Source: Bin80 sp965209015 (GTDB taxonomy: Bacteria > Bacteroidota > Rhodothermia > Rhodothermales > Bin80). From it: a stretch of DNA of 64,000 nucleotides. A program made the translations under genes and the position numbers. Below the pieces are notes generated by a model. That model ran no database searches. It worked only from the letters and a program-made list of their open reading frames with translations, and was not told the DNA's origin. Shown in pieces: positions 46,126 through 56,002 of this stretch. Within the stretch, counting starts at the first letter, position 1, and each line of letters starts with the position of its first letter. The stretch lies in assembly GCA_965209015.1 (NCBI GenBank), contig OZ242367.1, positions 1,116,001-1,180,000 of the forward strand, read 5' to 3'.

Positions 46126-47487
46126 ATGCAATCTTCCAAAGATCAGACTTCAGTTTCTTCTCGGCGACAATTTCTTGAAACCTCTGGTGCATTTGCACTG
46201 GGATTCATGGGGCTCCATTCTCTAATTGGATGCCGAAGTTTTGCCGAACAAGTGCAAGATAGATTTGGCCCAATCGTACCAGATCCAGATGGAATTATGG
46301 ATTTACCAAAGAATTTTAGCTACCAAATTGTTTCCCAAAGGGGAGATCGGATGGATGATGGATTCTACGTACCGGGTGCGGCAGATGGAATGGCCACGTT
46401 TGCCGGTCCGTCTGCCGAAACCATCGTGATTCGGAATCATGAAGTCAACCCCAATGCGGATCTGAGTATGGGCCCATTTGGACCGAGAAATGAACTCTTA
46501 GACAGGATCTCTTCTGATTTACTCTACGATGCTGGAACGGATGGAAGCCCTGCACTTGGGGGGACGACGACATTTGTCTTTGACACCGCATCTCAGCAAC
46601 TGAAATCTCAATATCTGAGTTTAGCTGGTACTCTTCGTAACTGTGCTGGAGGGCCCACGCCTTGGAATACTTGGATCACCTGCGAAGAGATCACTACTCT
46701 GGCGGGAGATGGGTTTGCGAAAGATCACGGCTATGTTTTTCAGGTTCCTGCGAGTATCACTCCCCAGATGGCCCGCCCCATTCCGATTCGGGCGATGGGA
46801 CGCTTCAATCATGAGGCCGTGGCGGTTGATCCAGCGACCAACATCATTTATCAAACAGAAGATGCGCATGACAGCCTGATCTATCGATTTATTCCTAAGG
46901 ACCGTACGAATTTGGAGGCTGGAGGCCGATTGCAAGCACTCATAGTAGACGGAATGCCAAGTTTGGATACCCGCAATTGGGATTCACAATCGGTGACCGT
47001 CGGAGCGATCTTAAATATTCGTTGGATTGATTTAGATGAGATTGAGTCTCCAATGGATGACTTGCGACTAAGAGGATTTGACCAGGGTGCTGCAAGGTTT
47101 GCTCGTGGGGAAGGGATGTGGTACGGGAATCAGTCAATCTATTTTGCATGCACCAATGGAGGCAGTGCAAAATGTGGTCAGATCTGGCGCTTAAACCCTG
47201 ACGAGAAACATCTTGAGTTATTTATTGAACCGAATGATCCTGGTCTGATTGAGAATGCAGACAACCTCACCGTAACCCCATGGGGGGATCTGATTGTGTG
47301 TGAAGACGGATCGAATGAGCAGTTCTTGGTAGGTGTCACCCCCGAAGGAGAGATATATAAGTTCGCTCGTAATGCCATGAGTGACTCAGAACTGGCCGGG
47401 GCGACATTTTCTCCTGATGGAACAACACTCTTTGTCAATATTCAGCATGATGGCCTAACCTTAGCCATCACAGGTCCATGGGTTTAA
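46126..47487 (+). CDS. PhoX-like (DUF839) Tat-exported protein
   Basis: 453 residues. A twin-arginine signal (SSRRQFLETSGAFALGFMG, about 11-29) ends near a Cys, so Tat export, possibly as a lipoprotein, is expected. The body has the PhoX/DUF839 beta-propeller features RGDRMDDGFYVPGAADGMA, IRNHEVN, GTLRNCAGGPTPWNTWITCEE, FNHEAVAVDP, YQTEDA and FARGEGMWY. PhoX is a calcium/iron-dependent alkaline phosphatase; whether this member has that activity or another hydrolase activity is uncertain. No phosphate-starvation operator was recognised. Confidence 0.8.
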   Translation: MQSSKDQTSVSSRRQFLETSGAFALGFMGLHSLIGCRSFAEQVQDRFGPIVPDPDGIMDLPKNFSYQIVSQRGDRMDDGFYVPGAADGMATFAGPSAETIVIRNHEVNPNADLSMGPFGPRNELLDRISSDLLYDAGTDGSPALGGTTTFVFDTASQQLKSQYLSLAGTLRNCAGGPTPWNTWITCEEITTLAGDGFAKDHGYVFQVPASITPQMARPIPIRAMGRFNHEAVAVDPATNIIYQTEDAHDSLIYRFIPKDRTNLEAGGRLQALIVDGMPSLDTRNWDSQSVTVGAILNIRWIDLDEIESPMDDLRLRGFDQGAARFARGEGMWYGNQSIYFACTNGGSAKCGQIWRLNPDEKHLELFIEPNDPGLIENADNLTVTPWGDLIVCEDGSNEQFLVGVTPEGEIYKFARNAMSDSELAGATFSPDGTTLFVNIQHDGLTLAITGPWV

Positions 47488-47505
47488 TTGGGATGTTCGT
47501 CTAGT

Positions 47506-47886
47506 TCAAGTAGTACTCCAGTGATTCAAAAAATCACGATAGTATCTCCTTGCCTCACTTGATATCAGATTGATGGGTTCGTAAACTTGAGGTGACTCCC
47601 CGGATAACTCTTGAAGGTCAAGGCTAAGGAAAACCTGTGTCCCATCCGGCGCAATCTGGATCAGTGCATATACTCTGACGCGCGTGGGGCTGTCAGATGT
47701 GCGTGCAAGGGAGATTGCCTCTCGATAACGGAAATCTGTGATAATGACCCCCTTGCTCTTGTCGACATTTTTGATTGAAAACCCTTGCTCCGCCAACATC
47801 CGAATGGTCGCATCAAAAACGAAACTGTGGTTAAGATCGTAGGTACGAGTACGATCTTCCGCAGGTAGATCCAGTGTACTTAACAC
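47506..47886 (-). CDS. Small hypothetical protein, probably a lipoprotein damaged by a frameshift
   Basis: 126 residues from a GTG, with a body reading FVFDATIRMLAEQGFSIKNVDKSKGVIITDFRY, a pattern like BamC-type periplasmic lipoproteins. Just upstream, in the neighbouring frame, an ATG at 47929 opens a clear lipoprotein signal peptide (MIKYLPVLLFLIAGC, with a lipobox ending in Cys) that runs straight into the start of this frame. A one-base insertion near 47885 would explain both. If it is real the protein is not exported; if it is a sequencing error the gene is a 140-residue lipoprotein. Convergent with the PhoX-like gene. Confidence 0.6.
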   Translation of the reverse strand: MLSTLDLPAEDRTRTYDLNHSFVFDATIRMLAEQGFSIKNVDKSKGVIITDFRYREAISLARTSDSPTRVRVYALIQIAPDGTQVFLSLDLQELSGESPQVYEPINLISSEARRYYRDFLNHWSTT

Positions 47887-48001
47887 AGCCTGCTATGAGA
47901 AATAATAATACCGGTAAATATTTTATCATTCTCTGTTCTTAACAGGCAAAACTTGATTTTTCGAGACATGATCAAGTCTCAGGTTTGAGGGAAAGCAAGT
48001 C

Positions 48002-49126
48002 CTATGGATTCGGCTCAATGGTTAATGTGATTTCGGGATGAGTATTGGGGGCAGTGATCGTGTTTAGGACTTCAAAGGTAACGAGATATGGAGATTCTTG
48101 TCCTGATGTTTTCAGGGCCAGTTCGGTCGTGGTGTGTGGCTTAACCTCAACTATATCCGCATCTTCATGGAATGTGAAGTTTGAGGTGTTGCGCAGTAAG
48201 AAACGGGCATCCGAATGATTTCTAAGTTCAACCATCAACACCGAAGTTCGAGGCCGGAATGTAGCATTTGCGATCGTGATTGACGAGTAGAGAAGGGGTA
48301 GGATTTCAGATTCACGCCCTACCAGCGTGTTCCGATGCCATGCAACTGTTCGTCGTGCCCGTAAACCCTCGTGAATACTCTCTTCCGTTCTCTCCTCTGC
48401 AAATACCAGAGTGACGGGACGATGTCCACCTTCTGCAATCTCAAAATCCCAATCCACCAGCCCATGAATATCACTTGTACCAAGAATAGCCAAGTCATAG
48501 TCAAGGGCAATCTGCAACGCTTCATCCGAATAGGTGAATTGGTTTGAGACTTCAATTCCATGCAGCAAGTCCTCGGCAATGAGGGTGCGGTGGATATCCT
48601 CAAGCTTTGCCATCCCATCGGAGTTCTGAGCAGTCCATGCAGGATGATTCCAAAATGCATATCCACCCTGCCGTTTCACTTCTTTGAACAGTTCCAAGAC
48701 ATCCATAGCTTCTTGCCCATGGGGGGAAACCAATGCGTTAGCATCGGAGATAAAGATGGCATTAATGTGTCCAGGTGGCATAGCACGTGTAATTTCTGAA
48801 CCTGCGATGACAATCAGTGGATCATCTGAATTCGCACGCTGGGCGACTTCAAATGCCCGATTCCGGTCGGGGTGCGGAATATCATGTCGATGGGGTTGAT
48901 ATTCCAGATGATCAGTGATCGCAATGGCGTCCAATCCATCCCGGTGGGCTTCTTCCACCCGTATACTTGGCCAGACACTACCATCAGAGAATACAGTATG
49001 CATATGTAAATCGCACACCAATGTGAAATATCCGGGCACATCGGGAAACTCAATGGCTCGGTGTTCCTGAGCTTGAGTTTGAAGAGAGACCAACAATAGT
49101 GCGATAAATATCAAATTACGATACAT
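48002..49126 (-). CDS. PHP-domain metal-dependent phosphoesterase, secreted
   Basis: 374 residues. A signal peptide to about 19 (LIFIALLLVSLQTQAQ), then a PHP domain: DLHMHTVFSDGSVWP with two metal His, AITDHLEY, a GSEITR strand, WNHPAW, and GTSDIHG towards the end of the domain. The last 100 residues form a beta-rich tail. It resembles the Sb-PDE-type phosphodiesterases exported by Bacteroidota; the substrate is not known. Divergent from pyk. Confidence 0.85.
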   Translation of the reverse strand: MYRNLIFIALLLVSLQTQAQEHRAIEFPDVPGYFTLVCDLHMHTVFSDGSVWPSIRVEEAHRDGLDAIAITDHLEYQPHRHDIPHPDRNRAFEVAQRANSDDPLIVIAGSEITRAMPPGHINAIFISDANALVSPHGQEAMDVLELFKEVKRQGGYAFWNHPAWTAQNSDGMAKLEDIHRTLIAEDLLHGIEVSNQFTYSDEALQIALDYDLAILGTSDIHGLVDWDFEIAEGGHRPVTLVFAEERTEESIHEGLRARRTVAWHRNTLVGRESEILPLLYSSITIANATFRPRTSVLMVELRNHSDARFLLRNTSNFTFHEDADIVEVKPHTTTELALKTSGQESPYLVTFEVLNTITAPNTHPEITLTIEPNP

Positions 49127-49165
49127 AAAATTTGAAAATCAGGAAGCAGAGTTGGACCAGAGGGG

Positions 49166-49195
49166 TTGAAGAAAATACGCAGAATGTATTATAAA
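49166..49195 (+). promoter_or_regulatory. Candidate promoter of the pyk transcript
   Basis: TTGAAG at 49166-49171 and TATAAA at 49190-49195, separated by 18 bases, about 25 bases before the pyk start. Fits a sigma70-like arrangement; in this phylum the -7/-33 boxes can differ, so this is tentative. Confidence 0.35.
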
Positions 49196-49217
49196 TAAAA
49201 ATTAAACACTAAAACTG

Positions 49218-50678
49218 ATGTTTTCTTCCTCTATGCCCCGTCATACAAAAATCATTTCGACTTTGGGGCCTGCTTCAAGTGATCCAGATACGATTGCCGC
49301 CCTAATCCAGGCAGGTACCGATGTGGTTCGCTTGAATTTCTCCCATGGCAATCATGAGGACCATCGAAAAGTGGTCGCACTGGTTCGTGAGGAGGCCGAA
49401 AAGCAAGAGAGACAGGTCACCGTCATACAGGATCTTCAGGGACCACGGATCCGAGTAGGCCCCGTCCAAGGAGGGTCAATCATGTTGGAAGAGGGGGCTG
49501 AGATCACCATCTCTTCATCCACTTCAAAAGAAAGCGTGTCCTCAGAGCAGCGAATATATATTAGTTACGATGCACTCGCCACAGATCTTGCGACAGGAGG
49601 GCAGATCTTGATTGATGATGGACGGATCGCACTCACGGTTACTTCCATTAATGGGAATGACGTCCATGCACGAGTAGACGTAGGTGGTATCCTAAAATCA
49701 CGTAAAGGAGTCAATCTTCCCCATGTACGCACTAGCGGTCCTGCACTAACCGAAAAAGATCTTTCAGACCTAGAGGTTGGGGTGGATCTAAATGTGGACT
49801 GGATCGCATTGTCTTTTGTACGAAATGAGACGGATGTAGTACATCTGCGTAAACATCTAAAGGCTGCAGGTCATCGCGCAGGAGTCATTGCGAAGATCGA
49901 AAAACCTGAAGCATTTGAATCCATTGACAATATCTTGGCGGTTAGTGATGGCATCATGGTTGCACGGGGAGATTTGGGGATTGAAATGCCGATGTCCTCC
50001 ATCCCTCATGCACAAAAAACGATTATTCATAAGTGCCTCGTCGCAGGTAAACCCGTCATCACTGCAACTCAAATGCTGGAGAGTATGATTGAAGATCATT
50101 TTCCTACCCGCGCAGAAGCAAGCGATGTCGCCAACGCAGTTCTTGACGGCACAGATGCTGTGATGCTCAGTGGAGAAACGGCAGTAGGTCATCATCCTGC
50201 ACGCGTTGTTGAGTCGATGGATCAGATCGTTCGGTCCGCCGAAGAACATTGGTATGCGTTACCGGAAAAGAGTCGTGGGCTTCCAGAGGAGTTGCATTCG
50301 GTTGAGGACTTCGGCGATGTCACTGATGCGGTGAGCTTAACCGCATGTGAGTTGGCAGAAAATGTTGGCGCACGCGCACTTGTGTGTCTTACGGCTTCAG
50401 GGACAACTGCTCGTACACTTGCGAGACACCGCCCGCGTATGCCTGTCTATGCATTCACGGACTCGCCGAACGTAATTGGACAGGTGGGGTTATTATGGGG
50501 AACAAAAGCATTCCACATCCCCTTCCAGAGTGATACAGATGCTGGCGTTCGGTTGGTTCAGCAAACCCTAGTTAGTAAGGGGTATATTCGAAGTGGAGAC
50601 ACGATTGTGATTTGTGCCGGGATGCCATTACCCCGGAAGGGGCGTACCAATCTCATTCACGTGAGCTATGTAGATTGA
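49218..50678 (+). CDS. pyk: Pyruvate kinase
   Basis: 486 residues. Transfers phosphate from PEP to ADP at the end of glycolysis. The N-terminal TKIISTLGPASSD, the FSHGNHEDH and IQDLQGPRIRVG stretches, the active-site VDWIALSFVRNETDVVHLRKHL, IAKIEKPEAFE, GIMVARGDLGIEMP and the ATQMLESMIEDHFPTRAEASDVANAVLDGTDAVMLSGETAVG signature are all present. A C-terminal domain of about 110 residues closes the protein. Translation could instead start at the Met five codons later (49233). The TGA is three bases before the ATG of the next gene. Confidence 0.95.
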   Translation: MFSSSMPRHTKIISTLGPASSDPDTIAALIQAGTDVVRLNFSHGNHEDHRKVVALVREEAEKQERQVTVIQDLQGPRIRVGPVQGGSIMLEEGAEITISSSTSKESVSSEQRIYISYDALATDLATGGQILIDDGRIALTVTSINGNDVHARVDVGGILKSRKGVNLPHVRTSGPALTEKDLSDLEVGVDLNVDWIALSFVRNETDVVHLRKHLKAAGHRAGVIAKIEKPEAFESIDNILAVSDGIMVARGDLGIEMPMSSIPHAQKTIIHKCLVAGKPVITATQMLESMIEDHFPTRAEASDVANAVLDGTDAVMLSGETAVGHHPARVVESMDQIVRSAEEHWYALPEKSRGLPEELHSVEDFGDVTDAVSLTACELAENVGARALVCLTASGTTARTLARHRPRMPVYAFTDSPNVIGQVGLLWGTKAFHIPFQSDTDAGVRLVQQTLVSKGYIRSGDTIVICAGMPLPRKGRTNLIHVSYVD

Positions 50679-50681
50679 TTG

Positions 50682-53600
50682 ATGAAATATACATCTGCCT
50701 ACCTACTCTTCCTGCTACTGTTTTTAGCGGGGTGTAGCAGTAACTCATTCCTTGGGTCACGATTTGATAATTTTTCTGCATACTACAACAAGTATTATAA
50801 TGCCGAGCGCTCCCTTGCGGAGGGGATTCAAGAATTTGAAGAAAGACTCGAGCAGCAGCCGATCAATCAGGATATTTTCTTGTCTCTGTTTGGTCGCAGT
50901 GAACAGGCGTCTACTCAGCGGAAGCCATTTGAGGATGCGATTACAAAAAGTGCCGATATCCTTCGAGAGCATCCCAAGTCCAAGTGGGTTGATGATGCAA
51001 TCATGATCATTGGGAAGGCATGGTTCTTTACCCTCAATTTTGTCGGAGCAGAAGAAAAATTCAATGATATTCTGGAGCTTGACTCTCCTCTGAGCGAGGA
51101 GGCAAATTTCTGGCTTGCACGCACTTTGATTGCCAGTGGCGCTCATGAGGAGGCATCCACTCATTTACAGGCACTCGTGAGTGCCGAGGACTTATCCAGC
51201 CGCTGGGGACCTCGCTATCGACTCGCTCTTGCGGAACTCTATGTTCAAAGTGAAAACTGGGAACAGGCTGCAATCGAATTGGAGGCAGGGTTAGAAGCAA
51301 TTCGTGACCGAAATCTGGCGGCCAGAGCCCAATTTCTTGAGGGACAGGTACTCGAGCAATTGGGACACTATTCCCGCGCCGTTGCTGCCTACGAGCGGGT
51401 ACTGGAGCATAAACCATTTTACGAACTTTCTTATGCTGCACAGTTCAGCGCAGTGCGCATCCTTGCCCAACATCTTGACGCCGAACAGGCGATGAAGAAA
51501 TTGCGACGCATGGAACGAGACGATAAGAATTATGACCATAGGGCAGAATTAGCCTACCTGCGGGGACGCGTATTGATTGCACTTGGCTATTACAGTGAGG
51601 CCCTTGATCAGTACGATGAGTTGCTTTATGATCCAACTACGGGGGGCGCGACCGTACGTGGTCGGGTTCATTATGCTCTTGGTACGTTTTACCGAGATGT
51701 ATTTTTAGATTTTCCCTATGCGGCAGCCCATTTTGATACGGCTACGCAAACGATTAAAACCTCCAGAGGTAGACAGCGATCGTCCAGCCGAATGGCGACT
51801 GCTGAACCGAGGCCCTCCCCCGGGGCTATTACAGATAGTGAAGATCAGGCAGAAAAGTTCGGGAGCTTCTCCGAAGTGCTTGACAAGATTGTATTGATGG
51901 ACTCGCTCTTGTACCTTGGGACGCTTGATGACAGCAGCTTTGCAGAAGTTGTTCTGGAACTTCGTAGGCGACGGGCAAAAGAGATAGAAGAGATCCAGCG
52001 AGCCGTGCTTCAACGTCGGTCGGAGGCTGCTTTTCGGGGTAACACAGGAGCAGTAGAGGATGAGGATGGATTGGGGGGAGCGGCCGTCGTGGCTGGGACC
52101 GAAGGAGAGGCAGGATTCCTGTACCATAAGGATGAGGTTCGGATGCTTCAAGCACGCCAAGATTTTGTACTTATCTGGGGCGGTCGACCCCTAGCACCCA
52201 ATTGGCGTCGCATTGCAGCGATTGAGTCCGCACAGGGCGGGGAGAGAGAGGAAGGTCGAGATAATTCAAGGGATCAAACTACGCAGAGTACAATCATGCC
52301 GGTGGTGGACGTTTCGGATGTTCCAAGAACTCAGAAAAAATTCAATGCGATGCTGACCAGACGCGCCAATGCGAGATATGAATTGGCGAATGTACTCTTT
52401 TTATCCATGAACCGTCCGGACTCCGCCTCCGTATGGTATCGAATGGTGATAGAACAGGATAAAGATGAGGAGGTCGCTGAGCGAGCATATTATGCTCTGG
52501 CGGAAGTCCAACGGACTTTGGGGGATACGTTAGCTGCCAACCGACTGTATGAACTCATGATCTCCAACTACTCGGAGTCGGACCTCGTGGATCAGGCTTA
52601 TGCACGGTTAGCTCGTCCCGCTCCAGTCCGTACGGAGATGGACTCATTAGCACTGGCGGAACAAGAATATGCAGCTTATCAGTCAAAATGGCAGGAAGAG
52701 GTGAATGAAGAGGTCATCGCAGGGTTGTATAAACTTGGGATGGAATGGTCTACGACTGCCGTGGCTCCAAGGGCATTGTATGCCGCCGGACGTGCCTATC
52801 TGGAATGGGCCGCCAAAGATAGTATGGATGTGCTTGGGCCTTTCCCTATCCCCTCGGATCCGGTACAAATGGAATCGGCGGGATTCTATTCGGGCATGGA
52901 TTCTACATCTACTGCTTCGGACAGCCTATTAAGTCTACCGATGGTACTTGAATATATTCAGACCAGGTATAGAGATTCGCCTCAAGCACCTCTTGCAAGC
53001 CGCATATTGGGTGCACTCCAAGAGGAGAAGAGAAAGCGCCGAGCTGTGGCTGATTCACTTCAGCAGATTGCCGATTCCCTTGCTGCAAGGCAGTTCGCAA
53101 TTACAGACTCGCTCCCGAAGCTTACCAGAGACTCATTGGTACAGCAGACAGTGGCCGATTCCCTGGTCACAATCGATGGAGAAATAACAGATTCATTGCA
53201 ACGACCTATAGAGGTTGCCTCTGACTCTTTAAATCAGGCAGGGTCCGTGGACTCTCTTCCAGTCCCTGGACGGGCACCTATTTTTCCAGAATTACGACCT
53301 GAGCCAATCATGGAGATGAATGCTGATACTCTCATGAAAAAAAATGGAGAGTCTGAGGTCAACTTCATTCCAAAGTCAGTAGATGGATTCGAAAAGGATT
53401 CACCTGATTCCCTTGCTGTTGGTGAGATCGTGACCGGCCCAAGCCTCGGGAATATTGACTGGTCTCAGGGTGATTATACGATTCATCTGGTTTCGTATTC
53501 CGATCATGAAATGGCCAATGAATTTATAGTCAATTTTGAGCGCTCACATCCAGATGTTTTGCACCCGCTTGACATTTACGGTGTACAAGTGAATCAGGGT

Positions 53601-53726
53601 CTTGAGTTCAGGGTTGGACTTGGATTATTTGGGACGGCTCAGGAAGCAGAATCCGTGATCCAGCAGCTATCTGGACAAATTTCTGTGGACGCACAGATTT
53701 TCCAGATTTCAGACCGGGCCCCATAA
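50682..53726 (+). CDS. TPR lipoprotein with C-terminal SPOR-like domain (PorW/SprE-like)
   Basis: 1014 residues. A lipoprotein signal (LFLLLFLAGC, Cys about 18) anchors it. Tetratricopeptide-like helical repeats fill roughly 30-370 and 560-740, including WVDDAIMIIGKAWFFTLNFVGAEEKFNDIL. A polar, Ser/Asp-rich low-complexity region spans about 790-920. The last 80 residues (YTIHLVSYSDHEMANEFIVNFERSHPDVLHPL to the end) look like a SPOR-type peptidoglycan- or divisome-binding domain. The opening NSFLGSRFDNFSAYYNKYYNAERSL is like type IX secretion/gliding lipoproteins such as PorW and SprE; a scaffold role in the envelope is likely. No other T9SS genes are in the window. Confidence 0.75.
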   Translation: MKYTSAYLLFLLLFLAGCSSNSFLGSRFDNFSAYYNKYYNAERSLAEGIQEFEERLEQQPINQDIFLSLFGRSEQASTQRKPFEDAITKSADILREHPKSKWVDDAIMIIGKAWFFTLNFVGAEEKFNDILELDSPLSEEANFWLARTLIASGAHEEASTHLQALVSAEDLSSRWGPRYRLALAELYVQSENWEQAAIELEAGLEAIRDRNLAARAQFLEGQVLEQLGHYSRAVAAYERVLEHKPFYELSYAAQFSAVRILAQHLDAEQAMKKLRRMERDDKNYDHRAELAYLRGRVLIALGYYSEALDQYDELLYDPTTGGATVRGRVHYALGTFYRDVFLDFPYAAAHFDTATQTIKTSRGRQRSSSRMATAEPRPSPGAITDSEDQAEKFGSFSEVLDKIVLMDSLLYLGTLDDSSFAEVVLELRRRRAKEIEEIQRAVLQRRSEAAFRGNTGAVEDEDGLGGAAVVAGTEGEAGFLYHKDEVRMLQARQDFVLIWGGRPLAPNWRRIAAIESAQGGEREEGRDNSRDQTTQSTIMPVVDVSDVPRTQKKFNAMLTRRANARYELANVLFLSMNRPDSASVWYRMVIEQDKDEEVAERAYYALAEVQRTLGDTLAANRLYELMISNYSESDLVDQAYARLARPAPVRTEMDSLALAEQEYAAYQSKWQEEVNEEVIAGLYKLGMEWSTTAVAPRALYAAGRAYLEWAAKDSMDVLGPFPIPSDPVQMESAGFYSGMDSTSTASDSLLSLPMVLEYIQTRYRDSPQAPLASRILGALQEEKRKRRAVADSLQQIADSLAARQFAITDSLPKLTRDSLVQQTVADSLVTIDGEITDSLQRPIEVASDSLNQAGSVDSLPVPGRAPIFPELRPEPIMEMNADTLMKKNGESEVNFIPKSVDGFEKDSPDSLAVGEIVTGPSLGNIDWSQGDYTIHLVSYSDHEMANEFIVNFERSHPDVLHPLDIYGVQVNQGLEFRVGLGLFGTAQEAESVIQQLSGQISVDAQIFQISDRAP

Positions 53727-53814
53727 GTGCTCTCAAGAAACAGTTGCCGGGTTCTTGCCGTATAATTCAATTGCCAGTGTTCTATTCCCACATCAATCTC
53801 TCTGAGTGTCCTCC

Positions 53815-55848
53815 ATGAGGCAGGAAAGTTCAAACGAAAATCAGAATCCCGAGGTAAACCGATCTGAGCAGGAGGATCGCCGTCTCCCGGGTCGTCGGGG
53901 GCGCTATATGTGGATTTATGTGGTATTACTCGTATTTCTTCTCATCAATATCATCTTCTCACTCGGGCGGCGGGATGGCAATGTGATTGCCTATAGTACG
54001 TTTCTGGGTTATATTGAACAGAATTATGTGGAGTCAGTCACGATCCAGAATGATCGTCAGGTTAGCGGGCAGTTGAACAGTTCAGGTATTGAGGCACTCG
54101 GAATCACTTCCGAGACCGATCAGGGAATACTAAGAGGGAATAAAGATGCGGCATCGTTTGTTACCACGAAGACGGCAAATCATGATTTGGTTGCCTTTCT
54201 GGAAGAGCAGAAGACGAACAATGAGGGAGGGGAGACACTTCGCTATGAAGTTCGTTATCAGGAGAATTGGTTTGGGGGAGCACTCGCGTGGCTTCTTCCG
54301 CTGGCTATCATTCTAGCGTTATGGATCTTTATTCTTCGGCGTGCGGCTCCTGGCTCCCAAGTCCTTAATATTGGCAAAAACAGAGCGGTACTCTTTGAAT
54401 CCCTGGGAAAGCCAACCGTTACATTTGAAGATGTGGCAGGTCTTGCGGAGGCGAAAGAAGAAGTTGCGGAGGTCGTCGAATTTCTTAAGAATCCAAAGAA
54501 GTTTACGAAGCTGGGAGGAGTGCTGCCCAAAGGTGTCTTGCTTGTTGGGCCACCAGGAACCGGTAAAACTCTCATGGGGAAGGCAGTTGCTGGCGAGGCT
54601 GGGGTCCCATTCTTTTCGATTAGTGGCAGTGATTTTGTTGAAATGTTTGTAGGAGTTGGTGCTGCACGCGTCCGTGATCTGTTCAAAAAAGCTAAAGAAA
54701 AAGCCCCGTGCATTGTGTTCATTGATGAGATTGATGCAATTGGGCGTAGTCGCGGACGCAGTATGATGATGGGCGGAAACGATGAGCGTGAGAATACGCT
54801 GAACCAACTCCTGGTTGAAATGGATGGGTTTAATACCGATAAGGGGGTAATCATCATGGCTGCCACCAACCGGCCAGATGTGCTTGATGCAGCATTGCTC
54901 CGGCCCGGGCGTTTCGATCGACAAATTTTGATTGATCGACCGGATCGATTGGAGCGGGCTATGATTTTCCGCGTGCATACACGCAATTTGGTTCTGGCAG
55001 ACAATGTGGATTCCGAAGTTTTAGCCTCTCAGACTCCTGGTTTTGCTGGTGCCGAAATTGCCAATGTCTGCAATGAAGCGGCACTCTTAGCTGCGCGCTT
55101 TGACAAGGATGCGATCGAGATGAAAGATTTTGAGCAGGCGATTGATCGGGTCATTGGGGGGTTGGAAAAGAAAAACAAGTTGATTAAGCCCGAAGAGAAG
55201 CGGATCGTTGCCTATCATGAAGCTGGACATGCAATTGCAGGATGGTACCTACCAAATACCGATCCTGTGATCAAAGTCTCGATTGTGCCGCGTGGACTTG
55301 CTGCGCTAGGTTATGCACAGTCGTTGCCGGACGAACGATACATCACAACACGACAAGCCTTCTTAGATCAGATGACCATGATGATGGGAGGACGGGTTGC
55401 AGAAGAAATCAAATTCGGACAACTCTCTACGGGAGCTCAGAATGACCTTGAGCGGATCACCAAGACGGCCTACGCTATGGTGGTTGACTTCGGCATGAGC
55501 GAAAAAGTTGGTCATATCAGCTTCAACATGTCCCGTCGCCGGGATGGGACCCCGTTATTTGAAAAGCCATACTCCGAAACTATGGCATCCACCATTGATG
55601 AGGAGGTGCGTCAATTGATTGAAGATGTACGTCAGCGTGCACTGAATATACTCAGTGAAAAAATAGATCGGTTGGAGGCACTTGCACAGTTGCTCTTAGA
55701 TAAAGAAGTTCTTGGTCCGCGGGATCTAGTTGAAGTTTTGGGCGAACGTCCGTTTGGTGAGTACGTGTCTCTCAATGGAAGCTCGGAAATCAAAAGCGCA
55801 GAAAAAGAATCCGCTGAGAAGGAGGATACGGCAGAAGTTTCCGGTTGA
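53815..55848 (+). CDS. ftsH: ATP-dependent zinc metalloprotease FtsH
   Basis: 677 residues from the ATG at 53815; an in-frame GTG three codons earlier is also open. Membrane-bound AAA+ protease that extracts and degrades membrane and regulatory proteins. Two helices (about 31-49 and 157-174) enclose a periplasmic domain; then Walker A GPPGTGKT (about 245), Walker B FIDEID (about 302), the SGSDFVEMFVGVGAARVRDLF pore segment and zinc HEAGH (about 468). The acidic C-terminal tail is low-complexity. It lies directly upstream of the ribosomal cluster, in the place where rpoBC often sits. Confidence 0.96.
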   Translation: MRQESSNENQNPEVNRSEQEDRRLPGRRGRYMWIYVVLLVFLLINIIFSLGRRDGNVIAYSTFLGYIEQNYVESVTIQNDRQVSGQLNSSGIEALGITSETDQGILRGNKDAASFVTTKTANHDLVAFLEEQKTNNEGGETLRYEVRYQENWFGGALAWLLPLAIILALWIFILRRAAPGSQVLNIGKNRAVLFESLGKPTVTFEDVAGLAEAKEEVAEVVEFLKNPKKFTKLGGVLPKGVLLVGPPGTGKTLMGKAVAGEAGVPFFSISGSDFVEMFVGVGAARVRDLFKKAKEKAPCIVFIDEIDAIGRSRGRSMMMGGNDERENTLNQLLVEMDGFNTDKGVIIMAATNRPDVLDAALLRPGRFDRQILIDRPDRLERAMIFRVHTRNLVLADNVDSEVLASQTPGFAGAEIANVCNEAALLAARFDKDAIEMKDFEQAIDRVIGGLEKKNKLIKPEEKRIVAYHEAGHAIAGWYLPNTDPVIKVSIVPRGLAALGYAQSLPDERYITTRQAFLDQMTMMMGGRVAEEIKFGQLSTGAQNDLERITKTAYAMVVDFGMSEKVGHISFNMSRRRDGTPLFEKPYSETMASTIDEEVRQLIEDVRQRALNILSEKIDRLEALAQLLLDKEVLGPRDLVEVLGERPFGEYVSLNGSSEIKSAEKESAEKEDTAEVSG

Positions 55849-56002
55849 CGAACAAGATTTGAGAAAAATCATTAAAATTGCTTGTGAAGTGTGCAACTTT
55901 AACAAAAAATTTCGTAAATTAGCAGGCTGTACAATAATTGGGCCCAGATGTTCTGCGATCATTGTCTTGCAGCACAGCCTCGCCTAAAAAATCAATAACT
56001 CA

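Noticed and set aside
54258..55004. Long antisense frame (248 codons) opposite ftsH
   Set aside because: Ser/Arg/Pro-rich shadow of a strongly conserved gene; no support for coding.
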